A DNA stretch of 64,000 nt from Kineosporia corallincola (GTDB lineage: Bacteria; Actinomycetota; Actinomycetes; Actinomycetales; Kineosporiaceae): positions 150,673 to 214,672 of the forward strand of contig NZ_JAHBAY010000016.1 in the NCBI RefSeq assembly GCF_018499875.1. The letters are read 5' to 3'. The position numbers and the translations under genes are program-made. The first letter of the stretch is position 1, and each line of letters starts with the position of its first letter. A model generated the notes under the pieces. The model had not been told where the DNA came from and made no database searches. It saw only the letters and a program-made list of their open reading frames with translations. Of the stretch, positions 16,359-23,912 are shown piece by piece.

Positions 16359-17564
16359 TCACGCCGGTTCCGCCGGCCCGGGCCGGGCGGCCACGGCGTC
16401 CTTCAGGAAGGTCTTCTTGGAGTAGAAGGTTCGCGTCGCGGGCAGGCCGTGCTCGGTCAGGTACCCCTCCAGCCAGTGGGCGAGCTGCTCCAGCTCCGCC
16501 AGGGCCGCCTTCTCGTCCGGCTCCAGCGGGCTGCGCGTGCGCAGGTACTCCAGCTCGCACTGCGACAGCACCACGTCGGGGTCGTCGTACAGGGAACAGC
16601 GGTCGAAGAAGATCCCGTAGACGTGCCCGGTGCGCACCGACTCGAAGTTCACGTCGTAGCGCACCCGGCGGAAAGGGGGCAGGGGACGCACCTCGACACC
16701 CAGTTCGGTGCGCACGTACCGGCCGAAGTCCGCCGGGTCGATCGTCAGGCCGTAGGTGTGCTCCTCCCGGCGGGCGAACGAGTCCTCCACGTACCACTTG
16801 CGTTTCATCAGGTTCTTGCCGTCGGTGGTCGGGATGAACGACACGTAGCCGCGCTCCGCCTCCGGTGCGGTCACCTCGAACAGGTGGTTGCCGTAGTCCC
16901 AGGCCTGGAACTCGTCGCGGTACTCCGGCAGGTACCCGGTGAGCTCACCGGCGTGCAGGCGGCGGTTCAGCTCGACGGTGAGCGCCCAGATGTCCGGCAC
17001 CGGCTCCAGGTTGTACTTGTACTCCAGCTCCTGCCCGGGAAACGCCTTGCGGTAGTAACGCTGGTGGTTGTTCAGGAACAGCGCGTGCCCGGCGTGCGCG
17101 GCCAGGCCCGGGCGCAGCCAGTTCAGCTCCTCCACCGCCCCGGCTCCGACCGGCTCCGGGGTGATCCGCACGAAACAGGCGTCCTGGGCGAGGAACCGCA
17201 CCTGGGCGTACACGTGGTAGCCCTCCTCGGCCGAGCCGGTCAGGTAGCACAGCGGCACCAGGGCGGACGCGCTCGCGGGCAGCAGCCCGGCCAGGGCGGC
17301 GGAGGCCACACCGTGCGGGAACAGGCCGGCGCCCTCCAGCACCGCCCGCCGGCCGGTGCCCGGCGCGGTCGCCGGGCACGCGCCCAGCCGGTCCCAGTGC
17401 ACCACCACCGTGCTCACCGGCAGTTCCTCGGCGGGCGGTGGAACCCGCAGCAGGGCAACCGGTTCGGTGGCCGACAGCGCGGCCGAGCCGTTGAGCAGGT
17501 GGATGCCGCCGACGGCGATCCAGGCGTCAGTCAATCGGGGGTCCTTAGTCATCGCGAGAGTCAT
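16359..17564 (-). CDS. two-part protein: unknown N-terminus plus possible CYTH (triphosphate tunnel) domain (401 aa)
   Basis: ATG at 17564 overlaps the upstream stop (ATGA). Residues 1-170 match nothing I know. From residue 179 the sequence ELEYKY fits the ExExK signature that opens CYTH/triphosphate-tunnel enzymes. It continues with alternating strands rich in Lys, Arg and Glu (LMKRKWYV, FRRVRYDVNFESV, QCELEYLR), consistent with a tunnel of charged residues. CYTH enzymes hydrolyse or cyclise triphosphates, for example thiamine triphosphatase and class IV adenylate cyclase. The assignment rests on the short motif and strand pattern only. It sits between the deaminase-dikinase fusion and a phosphodiesterase, so triphosphate chemistry would make sense. 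Confidence 0.65.
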   Translation of the reverse strand: MTLAMTKDPRLTDAWIAVGGIHLLNGSAALSATEPVALLRVPPPAEELPVSTVVVHWDRLGACPATAPGTGRRAVLEGAGLFPHGVASAALAGLLPASASALVPLCYLTGSAEEGYHVYAQVRFLAQDACFVRITPEPVGAGAVEELNWLRPGLAAHAGHALFLNNHQRYYRKAFPGQELEYKYNLEPVPDIWALTVELNRRLHAGELTGYLPEYRDEFQAWDYGNHLFEVTAPEAERGYVSFIPTTDGKNLMKRKWYVEDSFARREEHTYGLTIDPADFGRYVRTELGVEVRPLPPFRRVRYDVNFESVRTGHVYGIFFDRCSLYDDPDVVLSQCELEYLRTRSPLEPDEKAALAELEQLAHWLEGYLTEHGLPATRTFYSKKTFLKDAVAARPGPAEPA

Positions 17565-20104
17565 CGAGAGCCGTCGAGACGGCCGGTCGGATCGGGATTC
17601 CTGCTCAGTGAGACGACGGTGACGGATCCGTCGGCGATCACGGCCTGCGCCCCGTCCGGGACCTCCGTCAGGCCGGCCGCCACGGCCGGCACCCCGGCCT
17701 CACGCAGCAGGATGGCGAGATGGCACAGGGCGGAACCCTGGTCGAAGACGAACCCGGCGACCTGGCCGATCAGCACCGAGAGCACCGCGTACGGCCGGGC
17801 GGCGCGCACCACCGGTGGCTCCGGCAGCGCCGAGACCTCGTCGATGAGCCGGGCCAGACCCTCGTACTGGGTCACGTCCCGGGTCCTGTCGATGCTGACC
17901 GCCGGGCCCACCGACAGGCGGGTCAGCAGCTCGTCGTCGTGCAGGGTGTGCACCGGGCCGCTCGCCGTGCCGGGGGAGATGCTGGCACCGGCGGCGCCGG
18001 TGGTGATCTGGTCGGCGCCCAGCACGGAGTAGTCGACGAACACCAGATCGTCGCCGCTGAGCACCCATTCGAGGGTGAGCTGACCGTACCGTCGCTCCAT
18101 CGCCGCGGTGAGACGGCGCACGGTGTCCAGGTGCCGCAGCACCGGCCCGGCGTCGGGCGGTGCGGTGATCCCGCCGTCGGCGTTCACCACCACGGCCTGC
18201 GCACCCGCGGTGCCGCGGTTGAGCGCGAGCAGCCCCTCCGGCGTGTACTCCACCACCAGGCCGCCGCCCGCCGCACGGGAGATCACCCCGAGGTCACCGC
18301 GGACGAAATCCCGCACCAGCACGGCGTGCTCGCTGTCGGCCGGGAAGCCGCCGGTGACCTGCCGCAGCCGGGTGAGCACCTGCTCGCGGGGGACGACGAT
18401 CTGGCGCAGCGTCTCGCCCAGGTCGAGCACGCACTCCGGGGCCCGGCCCCCGGCCAGGGTGGTCTCCAGCCGCCGCACGGACTCGGGGTCGAGCAGGGCG
18501 CGGGGGGTGAAGCCGATCACCCAGCCGGCGCCGGTCGTGACCCCCAGGGAGGCCGCGAGCTGGTGTGCCGGGCCACGTTTGGCGGTGTAGCCGGTGTACA
18601 CGGCTTCCACCTCGTGCAGGGCGGCGCCGGGCGGGAGCTGGTCGTGGTACAGCCGCGAGGTCCACAGGCCGGCCGGGCCGCCGGGACCGCCCGCCGTGCG
18701 CCGGGCGGTGACCGGGCGCACCTGGATCACGTGCACCGCCGGACGGCCGTGCTCGGTGGTGGCGGCCCACTCCAGGTCGACGTCGTGGCCGCGTTCTGTG
18801 CGCAGCCGGCGGGCCAGCGTGATCACCTCGGTGAGGGCGGGCCGGTGCGAGTCGTCGACGTCTGTTCTGTGCTGAGCATCGAGGCTGTTCAGGTCGGCCG
18901 AGGTGACGGACGTGGCCTGCGCGGTCCCGGCCACCAGCTGCTCGGCCAGGCCCTCGACGTACTCCACGGTGACCACCGAGGAGTCGCCGTCCAGCCCGGT
19001 GAAGGCCACGCCGGCCAGCTCCGGGTCGACCATCCGCTGCACGAAGACGGCCAGCCGCGGCATCGGGTCGAAGTCGCCGGCCCGGACCCGCGCGGCCACC
19101 GCGGGCGGGGAGTAGTAGGAACGCCAGCACTCCTCGACGGCGTCGGCCACCCCGTCGGCGCCCCGGACCCCCAGCAGGCTCTGGTGCACGCCGGCCAGAC
19201 TGCCCGAGGCACTGTCCTCGTCCAGCCCGGAGGAGCGCACCGCGAACCGGAGATCGCCCGCGCCGGAACCGAAGACGTCGATCAGCCGCTCGGCGATCAG
19301 CCGTCGGGTGCCGCCGGGCACCCGGATGCCCTCGGCGATCCGGCTGATCCGGTCCATCGACTCGGTGAGGAAAGCCCCGACGGTGGCGCGCAGCTCGCCG
19401 AACACCTCGTGCATCCCGGTGAGGGCGGCGGGTTCCACGGCACCGGCGAACTCGGACGCGGGGACGGCGAAGGCCGGGGGCACCGGATGCCCGCGCGAGG
19501 CCGTGGCCAGGGAGGCGAACTTGGCGCCCGTGCGGTCGGGATCGGGCTCGGCCTCCAGCCCGGGGAACCGGTGCCGGGCCAGGTGCCGGTGGAAGTCGCG
19601 GTGGATGTCGCTGGAGCGTGGGCCGACCGAGCCCTGGTACTTGCCGTCGTAGAGGTCGACCTCGCCCTGGGGCTTCCACCACATCATCTGGCCGATGTTC
19701 ATGCCGAGGTAGACCCGCACCCGGTTCACGGTGAACAGCTGGAGCGTCCACTGCCCCTCGTAGCCGATGTCGCCCAGGCTCGCCGAGAGGTTGATGAACA
19801 TCCCGAGCCGGGCCACCGAGGAGCGGGCCGCGAATGTCGGTGCGTAGTAACGGCCGCCGAGCACCTCCTCGGTGTGGGCCAGGTAGAGCCGGCCGGGCTC
19901 CAGCACGTACCCCTCGTCCGGGATCCGGACCTCCTCGTAGGAGTTGGCGGTGCGCGGGTCGAGCGGGCTCTGGGTGTAAACGCGAAGCACCGGTCCGAGG
20001 CGGAAGTTGTAGCTGTTCGGGTTCACCTGTGAGGGCTCGAACGGATCGATGGTGATCCTTCCCGCTGCGCGCTCACGAACGATCTCGCTTCCGGTCAGGA
20101 TCAT
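17561..20104 (-). CDS. fusion of dCTP-deaminase-like domain with PEP-synthase-type dikinase (847 aa)
   Basis: The ATG at 20104 has a strong GGGGAG. Residues 1-175 are a dCTP deaminase/dUTPase fold, with NPNSYNFRL, ARSSVARLG (Arg94, Ser96, Arg99) and the C-terminal DGKYQGSVG. The catalytic Glu (Dcd Glu138) is Gln122. Residues about 190-500 are a PPDK/PEP-synthase ATP-grasp domain with RSSGLDEDSASGSLAG at 290-305. Residues about 715-835 are the swivelling phosphohistidine domain, with the His in SALCHLAILLREAGVPAV (about His795). The PEP/pyruvate barrel is absent, so the layout resembles rifampicin phosphotransferase: ATP domain, acceptor domain, His domain. It should transfer the beta phosphate of ATP to a small acceptor. 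It is the first gene of the operon, so an essential early step is plausible. I know of no described protein with this fusion. Confidence 0.85.
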   Translation of the reverse strand: MILTGSEIVRERAAGRITIDPFEPSQVNPNSYNFRLGPVLRVYTQSPLDPRTANSYEEVRIPDEGYVLEPGRLYLAHTEEVLGGRYYAPTFAARSSVARLGMFINLSASLGDIGYEGQWTLQLFTVNRVRVYLGMNIGQMMWWKPQGEVDLYDGKYQGSVGPRSSDIHRDFHRHLARHRFPGLEAEPDPDRTGAKFASLATASRGHPVPPAFAVPASEFAGAVEPAALTGMHEVFGELRATVGAFLTESMDRISRIAEGIRVPGGTRRLIAERLIDVFGSGAGDLRFAVRSSGLDEDSASGSLAGVHQSLLGVRGADGVADAVEECWRSYYSPPAVAARVRAGDFDPMPRLAVFVQRMVDPELAGVAFTGLDGDSSVVTVEYVEGLAEQLVAGTAQATSVTSADLNSLDAQHRTDVDDSHRPALTEVITLARRLRTERGHDVDLEWAATTEHGRPAVHVIQVRPVTARRTAGGPGGPAGLWTSRLYHDQLPPGAALHEVEAVYTGYTAKRGPAHQLAASLGVTTGAGWVIGFTPRALLDPESVRRLETTLAGGRAPECVLDLGETLRQIVVPREQVLTRLRQVTGGFPADSEHAVLVRDFVRGDLGVISRAAGGGLVVEYTPEGLLALNRGTAGAQAVVVNADGGITAPPDAGPVLRHLDTVRRLTAAMERRYGQLTLEWVLSGDDLVFVDYSVLGADQITTGAAGASISPGTASGPVHTLHDDELLTRLSVGPAVSIDRTRDVTQYEGLARLIDEVSALPEPPVVRAARPYAVLSVLIGQVAGFVFDQGSALCHLAILLREAGVPAVAAGLTEVPDGAQAVIADGSVTVVSLSRNPDPTGRLDGSR

Positions 20105-20170
20105 CGATCTCCCCGATACATGTTCTGGCGCAAAAGATGTCGCTCTCCGCACATGGAGGGTCGCTGCCTG

Positions 20171-20232
20171 AATATCGCAGCCGAACCGGGCAAATTCAAC
20201 TGGTTGACGCGTTTACTGACGCTTGTTATAAA
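20171..20232. promoter_or_regulatory. divergent promoters with shared central dyad
   Basis: Plus strand: TTGACG (20204-20209), 17 bases, TATAAA (20227-20232), reading towards the ATP-grasp gene at 20368. Minus strand: TTGAAT (20199-20194), 17 bases, GATATT (20176-20171), reading towards the fusion gene at 20104. The two -35 boxes are four bases apart. They are bridged by the dyad TCAAC-TG-GTTGA (20196-20207), a good place for a single regulator to control both arms. The region is AT-rich for this genome. A second near-palindrome, TAACCGGTTTA (20243-20253), lies downstream of the plus start point. No regulator gene is nearby. Confidence 0.6.
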
Positions 20233-20367
20233 TGTGAACTGATTAACCGGTTTAGTCATCACCCGTGTCCCCCGCCCGTGTGGCGAGTTCTCTGGTGTGT
20301 CCCGCGGGCCGGAATCACCCCCGTTCGCCGGTGCGGCAGGCCTGCCGAAAACGCCCCAGGGAGAGAT

Positions 20368-21588
20368 GTGTTCAGCGATCGCCCGCATGCCGTCGTGATC
20401 AACGCGGCCAAGATCTACCCGCCGCGCGAGCTGGAGCGACTCTCGCAATTCGCCACTGTGTCGGTGATCACCGAGGCGCAGTACGCGCACCGTTACGGGA
20501 GCGTTTCAGATGTCCACATGGTGGACAGCGTCTATCGCTTCGACCAGGTGCGTGACGCTGCCCGGGCGATCTACGAGCGGCAGGGCATCGACTGCGTGAT
20601 CGGCCCGGCCGAGCGCAGCATTCCCGTGGCCGGTCTGGTGCGCACCTGGTTCGGTGTGCCCGGCTTCGGTTTCGACGTCGGAATGCGTTGCAGCAACAAG
20701 CAGCTGATGAAGCAGGCGCTGCACGCGGCCGGACTGCCGGTGACCGGCTGGACCAGCGCGGAGAGTCTGGAGCGGCTGCCGGCGGCGTTCGACCGGCTCG
20801 GTGGCGGGCCGGTCGTGGTGAAACCGGTTTTCGGCGGCGGCAGTAAGAACACCTTCGTGCTGCACACCCGCGACGAGGCCGTGGCCCTGGGGTCGCAGGA
20901 GCGCGCGAAAGGTCTGCGCGACGCAGGTTTTCCCCTCATCGTGGAGCAGTACGTCGACATCTCCACCGAGTACCACTGCGACGGCGTGGTGCACGAGGGC
21001 AAGGTGCTCTTCTCCGGGGTGTCTCACTATCTGGTACCGCCGTTGCAGGAGCAGTTCGGCGCCGTTGCCGGTTCGATGGCGCTGGAGCCGCAGTCCCCCG
21101 AGTACGCTGCGATCCAGGAGCTGCACCGGCGCGCGGTGGGCGCCCTCGGTCTCGACGCCGGGGTCACCCACCTCGAGGTGCTGCGCCGTGGAGACGACCT
21201 GCTGATCGGTGAAATCGCCTGCCGCCCGGGCGGTGACGGTGTCACCGACCTGGTGCGCTGGCAGCACGGGGTGGACCTGTGGCAGGCCTTCACCGACATC
21301 TCGGCCGGCCGGGTGCCCGTCGTCGAGCCGGTCACCGACCCGCGCACGGTGGTCCTCGTCGATCTGCCCCTGCGGTCCGGGCGGGTGACGGCGATCAGCC
21401 GGGAGAGCGACTTCCGGGTGCTGCCCGAGGTGCTCGAGGTCGAGTCGTTCGTGGCCGTGGGCGACACGATCGGCGACTTCCGCCGTGGCACGGCGGCGAT
21501 CCGGGTGTTCCTCGCCGTGGAGCGTCCCGGCCAGGCCGAGGCCCTGATCGGGCGGCTCATGGAGATCTTCGTGCTGGAGACCGTCTGA
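20368..21588 (+). CDS. ATP-grasp domain ligase (406 aa)
   Basis: The GTG at 20368 (MFSDRPHAVVINAAK) is chosen because AGGGAGAG lies just upstream. The frame is open from 20137, but that part overlaps the promoter. The N-terminal domain is about residues 1-105. ATP-binding elements are NKQLMKQALHAAGLP and GPVVVKPVFGGGSKNTF. The metal site is HLEVL and GEIACRPGGDG, with Glu and Arg in the family positions. The C-terminal cap (VVLVDLPLRSGRV, FRRGTAAIRVFLAVE) matches carboxylate-amine ligases that make dipeptides or amides. It is transcribed divergently from the 14-gene operon and is probably co-regulated with it. Confidence 0.88.
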   Translation: MFSDRPHAVVINAAKIYPPRELERLSQFATVSVITEAQYAHRYGSVSDVHMVDSVYRFDQVRDAARAIYERQGIDCVIGPAERSIPVAGLVRTWFGVPGFGFDVGMRCSNKQLMKQALHAAGLPVTGWTSAESLERLPAAFDRLGGGPVVVKPVFGGGSKNTFVLHTRDEAVALGSQERAKGLRDAGFPLIVEQYVDISTEYHCDGVVHEGKVLFSGVSHYLVPPLQEQFGAVAGSMALEPQSPEYAAIQELHRRAVGALGLDAGVTHLEVLRRGDDLLIGEIACRPGGDGVTDLVRWQHGVDLWQAFTDISAGRVPVVEPVTDPRTVVLVDLPLRSGRVTAISRESDFRVLPEVLEVESFVAVGDTIGDFRRGTAAIRVFLAVERPGQAEALIGRLMEIFVLETV

Positions 21589-21601
21589 CCGGCAGGATCT
21601 T

Positions 21602-22489
21602 TCAGCGGCTCCGGGTGGCCACCCCGAACAACGGCACGAGCAGGGCCGCCAGCAGCAGGCCGGTGAGCCACGACGCGGAGGGCAGCGACCCGGCTGCCAC
21701 CACGTGGACGCCGGTGGCCGGCCAGGTCAGGGCGGTGTCGCCGAGCAGGAACCCGGCCGGCGAGGTGCCGGCCCGGGCGGCTGCCCGGGATGTGCCGGGC
21801 CAGGCGCGCAGCCGGAGGGCGGCCAGGGTGACGGTGGCGGTGGCGATCAGAGCGATCCAGGGATCACCGGACCCGGCTGCTCCCACTGCGGTGAGCCCCA
21901 CGGCCAGAACCAGTTTCATCACCGGGATCACCGTGGATCGCGCCCGGGCCGAAGACGCCCCGGCCCCGGGCGGGATCGCCGGGCGCGCGGCCCGCTCCGG
22001 CACGACCGGCGCGGAGACGTCCGGTCCCACCCGCCGCAGCCGCGCCGCGCACACCCCACCGAACCCGGCGAGCCCGTACCACCCCCACGGCACCCCACCC
22101 GGCGCGACGGCGTAGAACACCGCGCTGCAAGCGATCACGATCTCCACGCCGCCCGCCAGAACACCCGCGAACGGGGTTCCCGCCGGCCCGTCCGGCCGCC
22201 CGAGCAGCCGCACCACAGCCCGCACCAGCCACTGCAAGCCGATCAGCAGCACCAGCGCCGCCGCCCCGCGCCGCACCGGACCACCGGGCAGGATCGCGAC
22301 CAGCCCCTGGATCGCGACCAGCAGCACCAGCGCGCAGAAGAGCGCGGCCGCCAGGGGCTTCCGGCCGGGAACAGCGGGGTGTGAGGCCGCGTCGTGCGTC
22401 TCGGCCAGGCAGAGCAGGGCGGCCGACAGGGCGGCGAGGATCAGCACAGCACGACGGTGACACGCCAGGGCCCGAGGTACAACGGTCAC
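21602..22489 (-). CDS. polytopic membrane protein of unknown function
   Basis: Seven to nine hydrophobic segments are visible (AVLILAALSAALLCLA, LAAALFCALVLLVAIQGLVAIL, AALVLLIGLQWLVRAVV and others) with an Arg-rich cytoplasmic loop in the middle. No family motif is recognised. The start is uncertain. The GTG at 22489 gives 295 residues and avoids overlap with the promoter of the next gene; an ATG at 22594 is possible but the added residues look non-coding, and neither has a clear ribosome-binding site. The gene is convergent with the ATP-grasp gene at 20368 and ends 13 bp from it. It might be a transporter or immunity function for the cluster, but there is no direct evidence. Confidence 0.6.
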   Translation of the reverse strand: MTVVPRALACHRRAVLILAALSAALLCLAETHDAASHPAVPGRKPLAAALFCALVLLVAIQGLVAILPGGPVRRGAAALVLLIGLQWLVRAVVRLLGRPDGPAGTPFAGVLAGGVEIVIACSAVFYAVAPGGVPWGWYGLAGFGGVCAARLRRVGPDVSAPVVPERAARPAIPPGAGASSARARSTVIPVMKLVLAVGLTAVGAAGSGDPWIALIATATVTLAALRLRAWPGTSRAAARAGTSPAGFLLGDTALTWPATGVHVVAAGSLPSASWLTGLLLAALLVPLFGVATRSR

Positions 22490-22525
22490 GGCGAAGGTCG
22501 CCAAGACCGTTTCGGCGCCGGGGGT

Positions 22526-22554
22526 TTGACGGGCCGGTCTCGTAGCGTGAGACC
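22526..22554 (+). promoter_or_regulatory. putative -35 element with adjacent operator dyad
   Basis: TTGACG (22526-22531) is followed five bases later by a perfect dyad, GGTCTC-N7-GAGACC (22536-22554). It lies about 95 bases upstream of the ATP-grasp gene at 22648. A protein bound there would block the polymerase footprint. No convincing -10 box at the standard spacing was found, so the dyad is better supported than the promoter. Confidence 0.4.
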
Positions 22555-22647
22555 ACCTCGCGGGCGTGTTGACCGGCCCGGCCCGGCACAGCATGCTGGG
22601 ACCGCACGTCCGTCCGGGTCTCCTTCCGTGTCTGGGGTTTTCGTCGC

Positions 22648-23838
22648 ATGCGTGTCCTGGTTCTTCAGCAGCCGAATTCGGTGGCCCCGTTCGAGAGCTG
22701 GCTGATGGAGGCGGCGCCCGGGGTCGAGGTGCGCATCATCACCGGCGCGGCCACCGTCCGCCCCGACAGCGCGATCGCCCCCGGGGTGCGGCGCGACGTG
22801 CTGGCCGACTACCACGCGCCGGAGACCACCCGGCACCTCTTCCAGGTCTGCGCCGAATGGGCACCGCAGGCCGTCTTCTCCAACTCCGAGGCCGACGTGA
22901 TGCGGGCCGCCGAGGCCCGCACACTGTTCGGCATCCCGGGCACCGGCTCGGCGTCGGCCGTCCTGTTCCGCGACAAGGTGCTGATGAAGCAGCTGTTCGC
23001 GGGTCTCACCGTGCAGGGCACCGAGGTCGCGGCGGTCGAGCACCGGGTGCCCACCAGCGGCGCCGACGTGCTGGCCGCCTGTGACGAACTGGGCCCGGTG
23101 GTGCTGAAGCCCCGCGACGGCTCGGGATCGGTCAGCGTGCAGACGCTTTCGGACCGCGCCCAGGCCGCCGCCTGGCTGGCCGCCGAGCCCGAGGTGCTGA
23201 AGCGGCTGCACGCCTCACAGCTCATCCTGGAGCGCTTCGTCGAGGGCGACGTGTACCACGTCGACATGCTGGCGCGAGACGGTGCGCCGATCATGATCTC
23301 CACGTCGCGCTACCTGCACCCGCCGCACCACTTCGCCCGGCACAACCTGGCCTCGGTCATGCTCGACGAAGACTCCGAAGACCACCGTTTCCTGGTGGCC
23401 TACGGGCAAGCTCTCACGGCGCGCGCCGCCACCGCGCACGGCGCCACCATCATGCACCTGGAGATGTTCCGCACCCCGCAGGGCGAGTTCGTCGCCGGCG
23501 AGGTGGCCTGCCGGGGCAGCGGCGGACTGGTGAAGGAGTCGATCCTGCACACCTACGGCATCGACCAGGCCCGCGCCGCCTGCCTCCTCGGGGCCGGTCT
23601 GCTGCCCGGCGAGACCTACCTGCGGCGCATCCGGCAGCAGTCCGGCCGGCTGCTGGAGACCGGGCCCCGGCTCGGCTACGACCGGGCCGCCCGGCCGTCC
23701 TGGTTGGTCACGGTCAGCGAGAGCGAGCGCCCGGGCGAGGCCTCGTCGTCCGTCGACGCCCGGCTCCAGGTGGTCGTGGAGGGCGAGAACGAGAGCGAGA
23801 TCGAGAAGCGCATGGCCTCACTGCATCTCAGCGCCTGA
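22648..23838 (+). CDS. ATP-grasp domain ligase (396 aa)
   Basis: Begins MRVLVLQQPNSVAPF. Pre-ATP-grasp domain about residues 1-110. ATP site: RDKVLMKQLFAGL and LGPVVLKPRDGSGSVSV. The metal site HLEMFRTPQGEFVAGEVACRGSGG carries the conserved Glu and Arg. The central ERFVEGDVYHVDMLARDG is the family's substrate-side strand. It is the fourth ATP-grasp ligase in the locus. It shares closest motif spelling with the gene at 770 (KPRDG in both), so those two may be paralogues. A strong hairpin terminator follows (23864-23894), marking this end of the cluster. Confidence 0.88.
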   Translation: MRVLVLQQPNSVAPFESWLMEAAPGVEVRIITGAATVRPDSAIAPGVRRDVLADYHAPETTRHLFQVCAEWAPQAVFSNSEADVMRAAEARTLFGIPGTGSASAVLFRDKVLMKQLFAGLTVQGTEVAAVEHRVPTSGADVLAACDELGPVVLKPRDGSGSVSVQTLSDRAQAAAWLAAEPEVLKRLHASQLILERFVEGDVYHVDMLARDGAPIMISTSRYLHPPHHFARHNLASVMLDEDSEDHRFLVAYGQALTARAATAHGATIMHLEMFRTPQGEFVAGEVACRGSGGLVKESILHTYGIDQARAACLLGAGLLPGETYLRRIRQQSGRLLETGPRLGYDRAARPSWLVTVSESERPGEASSSVDARLQVVVEGENESEIEKRMASLHLSA

Positions 23839-23863
23839 GCGATCACCGCGGGCAGAACGGGGA

Positions 23864-23894
23864 ACGGCGCCGGGCTGTGAGAGCCCGGCGCCGT
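23864..23894. terminator. bidirectional hairpin terminator
   Basis: Perfect 13-bp stem, ACGGCGCCGGGCT, with a five-base loop (GTGAG). It lies 25 bp after the ATP-grasp stop and 18 bp before the convergent ahpF stop, so it probably ends both transcripts. Confidence 0.85.
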
Positions 23895-23912
23895 CCGTCA
23901 TCTCCGCGGGGA

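Noticed and set aside
20137..20367. Longer N-terminus of the ATP-grasp protein from 20137
   Set aside because: The stretch contains the promoter elements and is Cys/Pro/Arg-rich without family similarity; GTG 20368 has a good ribosome-binding site.
1..23838. NRPS, PKS, terpene or RiPP cluster
   Set aside because: No carrier protein, adenylation, ketosynthase, terpene synthase, YcaO, LanM or precursor peptide could be found in any frame.
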